5,255 bases of DNA from Deferribacteres bacterium (lineage in GTDB: Bacteria; Nitrospirota; Thermodesulfovibrionia; UBA6902), in the NCBI GenBank assembly GCA_013152795.1, contig JAADFS010000127.1, forward strand, positions 1 to 5,255, in the 5' to 3' direction. Positions 3,319 to 5,255 of the stretch are shown piece by piece; positions within the stretch are counted from its first letter, which is position 1, and every line of letters starts with the position of its first letter. The notes below the pieces were generated by a model. The model saw only the letters and a program-made list of their open reading frames with translations. It searched no databases and was not told where the DNA came from. The position numbers and the translations under genes were made by a program.

Positions 3319-5255
3319 ATGAAGACATTAAGCGGACATATTCATAAGACAGCACGGGGAGTTTTCAGAACTCTTGTTTCAGCAGGAATCATTATGGCTG
3401 TTATCACAATGTTACACGGCAATGCATTCTCACAGGGAGAACCGGGTATAGTGCAGTACACTGCATTTCCGCCTTTCGGCGGCAGGTTGCTGAAGCCGAA
3501 TGTCCTTATCAACCTGGACATCTCAAATTCCCAATATTACTTTGCATACGATTTCAACTGGAATGCAAGGACTTCCGGCGGCGGACGCGCCTCCATACCG
3601 GCAAGCAAGGGCTTTACTCCTTCAAAGATATACTATGGTTATTTCGCCTCCGGTAAAAGTTATTCATATACGGGTGGGGAGTTTGTAGAAGACCCAGCCG
3701 GTCCGTGGAACGGTAATTTTCTGAACTGGCTGACGACAAGAAGGGCCGATATATTGAAAAAGGCGCTTGTCGGCGGGAGGACAAGGGCCAGGTCCGGCAT
3801 AACGGGCGGACACCCCAATGACCTCCTCGGAAAGGCGGCACACATTAAGCTCGAGGGTTATGAAAAGGAACTCTGTGTCGCTGAAGACGGCTATCTCAAT
3901 ACGGCAGACTATACCCCATACAGTGACTGCCCCCTGACATTCACCTTTGATAATGCTACAGGCACCTATACGGATGAGATCCCTTATTTCACCGTTAATT
4001 CAACCAAGTATTACATCGTTGTACATAGTGACGTGGAGCCCGAGGGTGTATTTCAAAGAGTAGGCGGAAGCGTGAGATGGGGCCTTGAACTGATGACTGA
4101 CGGCACAATAGAAGATGACGGCGGCGGTAACTGCAGGGGAGAAACAGGGGCCTCCGGAGGAGGGCAGATAATACAGGTAAACGGGGGGACCGTGGTGGTT
4201 CCCGTCGGATATTACCAGGCGGTAAAAGACAAGATAGTTAACATGATCGCAGACAGTCCTTTTACGTCATCCACACCAATCGCCGAGTCCCTCTGGACGG
4301 CGACAGGATACTTCGCCCAGGACAGCACCACAGGCCCCACAGGGCCGAGATACTCTTCAAACACCTATGCCACAGGCTCTTATCCCGTGAGCGATGAGGC
4401 AGACCCCTACAACTATGCAATTGATCCTTCTTCCGGTACAAGATGGGAGCCGTGCGCCAAGAGCTTTGTAATCACCATCACGGATGGGGAGCCCACTGCT
4501 GACCTGGAGATCCCGACCGTTCTCAAGGGATACGGCCCTACATATGCCGATTCTTCGACAAATCCGCCTGCCTGGGCTGATACAACCACCACTGTCGACG
4601 GTGCGCTTCTGAACTATTTCTGGGACCCGGACCTCGAGGGTTCACACTTTATCGACAATGTCGCCCTCTATGGTCATATTGATTATCTGAACGGCAAATA
4701 CAGGGACCTGAGGGATGATGTTGCGGATTTCGGACTTGATGCCGACAGATACAATCAGAACCTCACCCATTATTTCATCTATGTGAATTTCGGAGGCAAT
4801 ACGCCGGACGGCAAGAGGCTCCTGAACTGGCCTAACAGTGATTATGATCCCCTAACGGATACAAGGGCAGGAGGTGCGGCGAGAAACGGCGGATTTACGG
4901 ACAGCAACGGCAATTTCCTGCCTGACCTGGAAACAGAGTATGACAGTGACGCAGATGCAAACAATGACAACTTTTTTGAGGCAAAAGACGGCTATCAGCT
5001 TGAGGCGGCGCTTATAAACGCCGTCTATGACGCCCTCAAGCGTACATCCTCCGGCACTGCCGCAAGTGTCCTCGTGAACCAGCGGGACGGCGAAGGTGCT
5101 GTCTACCAGGCATATTTTATCCCTGAAAAAATGGAAACCGACGGCATCCGCAAGTGGCGCGGTTTTATTCATGCCTTGTTTGTCGACAAATATGGAAACC
5201 TGAGAGAGGATGCGGGCACCGCAGGCAGACTTGATAATACAGATCCTGTTATAAA
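3319..5255 (+). CDS. PilY1-like type IV pilus tip/assembly protein (N-terminal part)
   Basis: The frame is open from the ATG at 3319 to the window end (645 codons), so the C-terminal part is missing. PilY1 proteins are exported type IV pilus assembly and adhesion factors. Residues 1-38 form a signal peptide: a basic start, a hydrophobic core near 19-32, and likely cleavage after AFS (36-38). A von Willebrand A fold follows, with metal-site motifs DISNS (67-71), TPIAE (319-323) and TDGEPT (388-393). Inserted between them are the PilY1 hallmarks YYGYF (105-109) and WNGNFLNW-x-x-x-RR-x-D-x-LKKAL-x-GGR (130-154), plus VRWGLELM (252-259). Two Asp/Asn-rich calcium-loop-like stretches lie at 528-536 and 542-550. 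QLEAAL (560-565) and a KWRGFIHALFVD segment (612-623) lead toward the expected C-terminal beta-propeller, beyond the window. Cysteines at 186, 204, 272 and 379 could form periplasmic disulfides. The usual family length is about 1,000-1,600 residues. The family call is firm; the symbol is withheld because paralogues are common. Confidence 0.88.
   Translation, partial: MKTLSGHIHKTARGVFRTLVSAGIIMAVITMLHGNAFSQGEPGIVQYTAFPPFGGRLLKPNVLINLDISNSQYYFAYDFNWNARTSGGGRASIPASKGFTPSKIYYGYFASGKSYSYTGGEFVEDPAGPWNGNFLNWLTTRRADILKKALVGGRTRARSGITGGHPNDLLGKAAHIKLEGYEKELCVAEDGYLNTADYTPYSDCPLTFTFDNATGTYTDEIPYFTVNSTKYYIVVHSDVEPEGVFQRVGGSVRWGLELMTDGTIEDDGGGNCRGETGASGGGQIIQVNGGTVVVPVGYYQAVKDKIVNMIADSPFTSSTPIAESLWTATGYFAQDSTTGPTGPRYSSNTYATGSYPVSDEADPYNYAIDPSSGTRWEPCAKSFVITITDGEPTADLEIPTVLKGYGPTYADSSTNPPAWADTTTTVDGALLNYFWDPDLEGSHFIDNVALYGHIDYLNGKYRDLRDDVADFGLDADRYNQNLTHYFIYVNFGGNTPDGKRLLNWPNSDYDPLTDTRAGGAARNGGFTDSNGNFLPDLETEYDSDADANNDNFFEAKDGYQLEAALINAVYDALKRTSSGTAASVLVNQRDGEGAVYQAYFIPEKMETDGIRKWRGFIHALFVDKYGNLREDAGTAGRLDNTDPVI

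Noticed and set aside
3500..3845. Plus- and minus-strand ORFs of 61-75 codons
   Set aside because: They overlap the signal-peptide-proximal part of the PilY1-like gene in other frames and show no protein-like features.
4852..5172. A 106-codon minus-strand ORF
   Set aside because: It lies wholly opposite the PilY1-like coding frame, which carries clear family motifs on the plus strand. It has no recognisable domain.

Overview
The window looks like chromosomal DNA from a Gram-negative, type IV pilus-bearing bacterium. It has moderate GC, good Shine-Dalgarno sites on three of four main genes, and a gene mix often seen in Nitrospirota or deltaproteobacterial genomes: a TPR-sulfotransferase, a flavoredoxin-like flavin reductase, a DUF1614 membrane protein and a PilY1-like protein. 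The taxonomic guess is inference only. No rRNA, tRNA, CRISPR array or transposase gene is visible.

Layout: (1) 1-146 is the 3' end of an unidentified plus-strand gene. (2) 147-525 is AT-rich and non-coding, with a hairpin, a TTGACA box inside a dyad, and a short pair of palindrome-like repeats. (3) 526-1647 (+) encodes three TPRs followed by a PAPS-dependent sulfotransferase domain. (4) A 72-bp convergent gap carries one copy of a repeat that reappears downstream. (5) 1720-2256 (-) is a flavin reductase and 2329-2985 (-) a DUF1614 polytopic membrane protein. They are probably co-transcribed, and a 20-bp perfect palindrome lies in the gap between them. (6) 2986-3318 is a divergent intergenic region with an 87-bp imperfect inverted repeat and promoter candidates for both flanking genes. 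(7) 3319 to the window end (+) is a long open frame, cut by the window edge. It encodes an exported PilY1-type pilus tip/adhesin-like protein with an N-terminal von Willebrand A fold and two calcium-loop-like motifs.

The genes do not form one obvious pathway. The sulfotransferase may act on cell-surface glycans or another acceptor, and PilY1 works in type IV pilus assembly, adhesion or surface sensing. The flavin reductase/DUF1614 pair is a separate minus-strand unit. The most unusual items are the small dispersed repeat family (three related arms), the 20-bp palindrome and the architecture of the PilY1-like protein. I see no convincing evidence for a wholly new multi-gene system.
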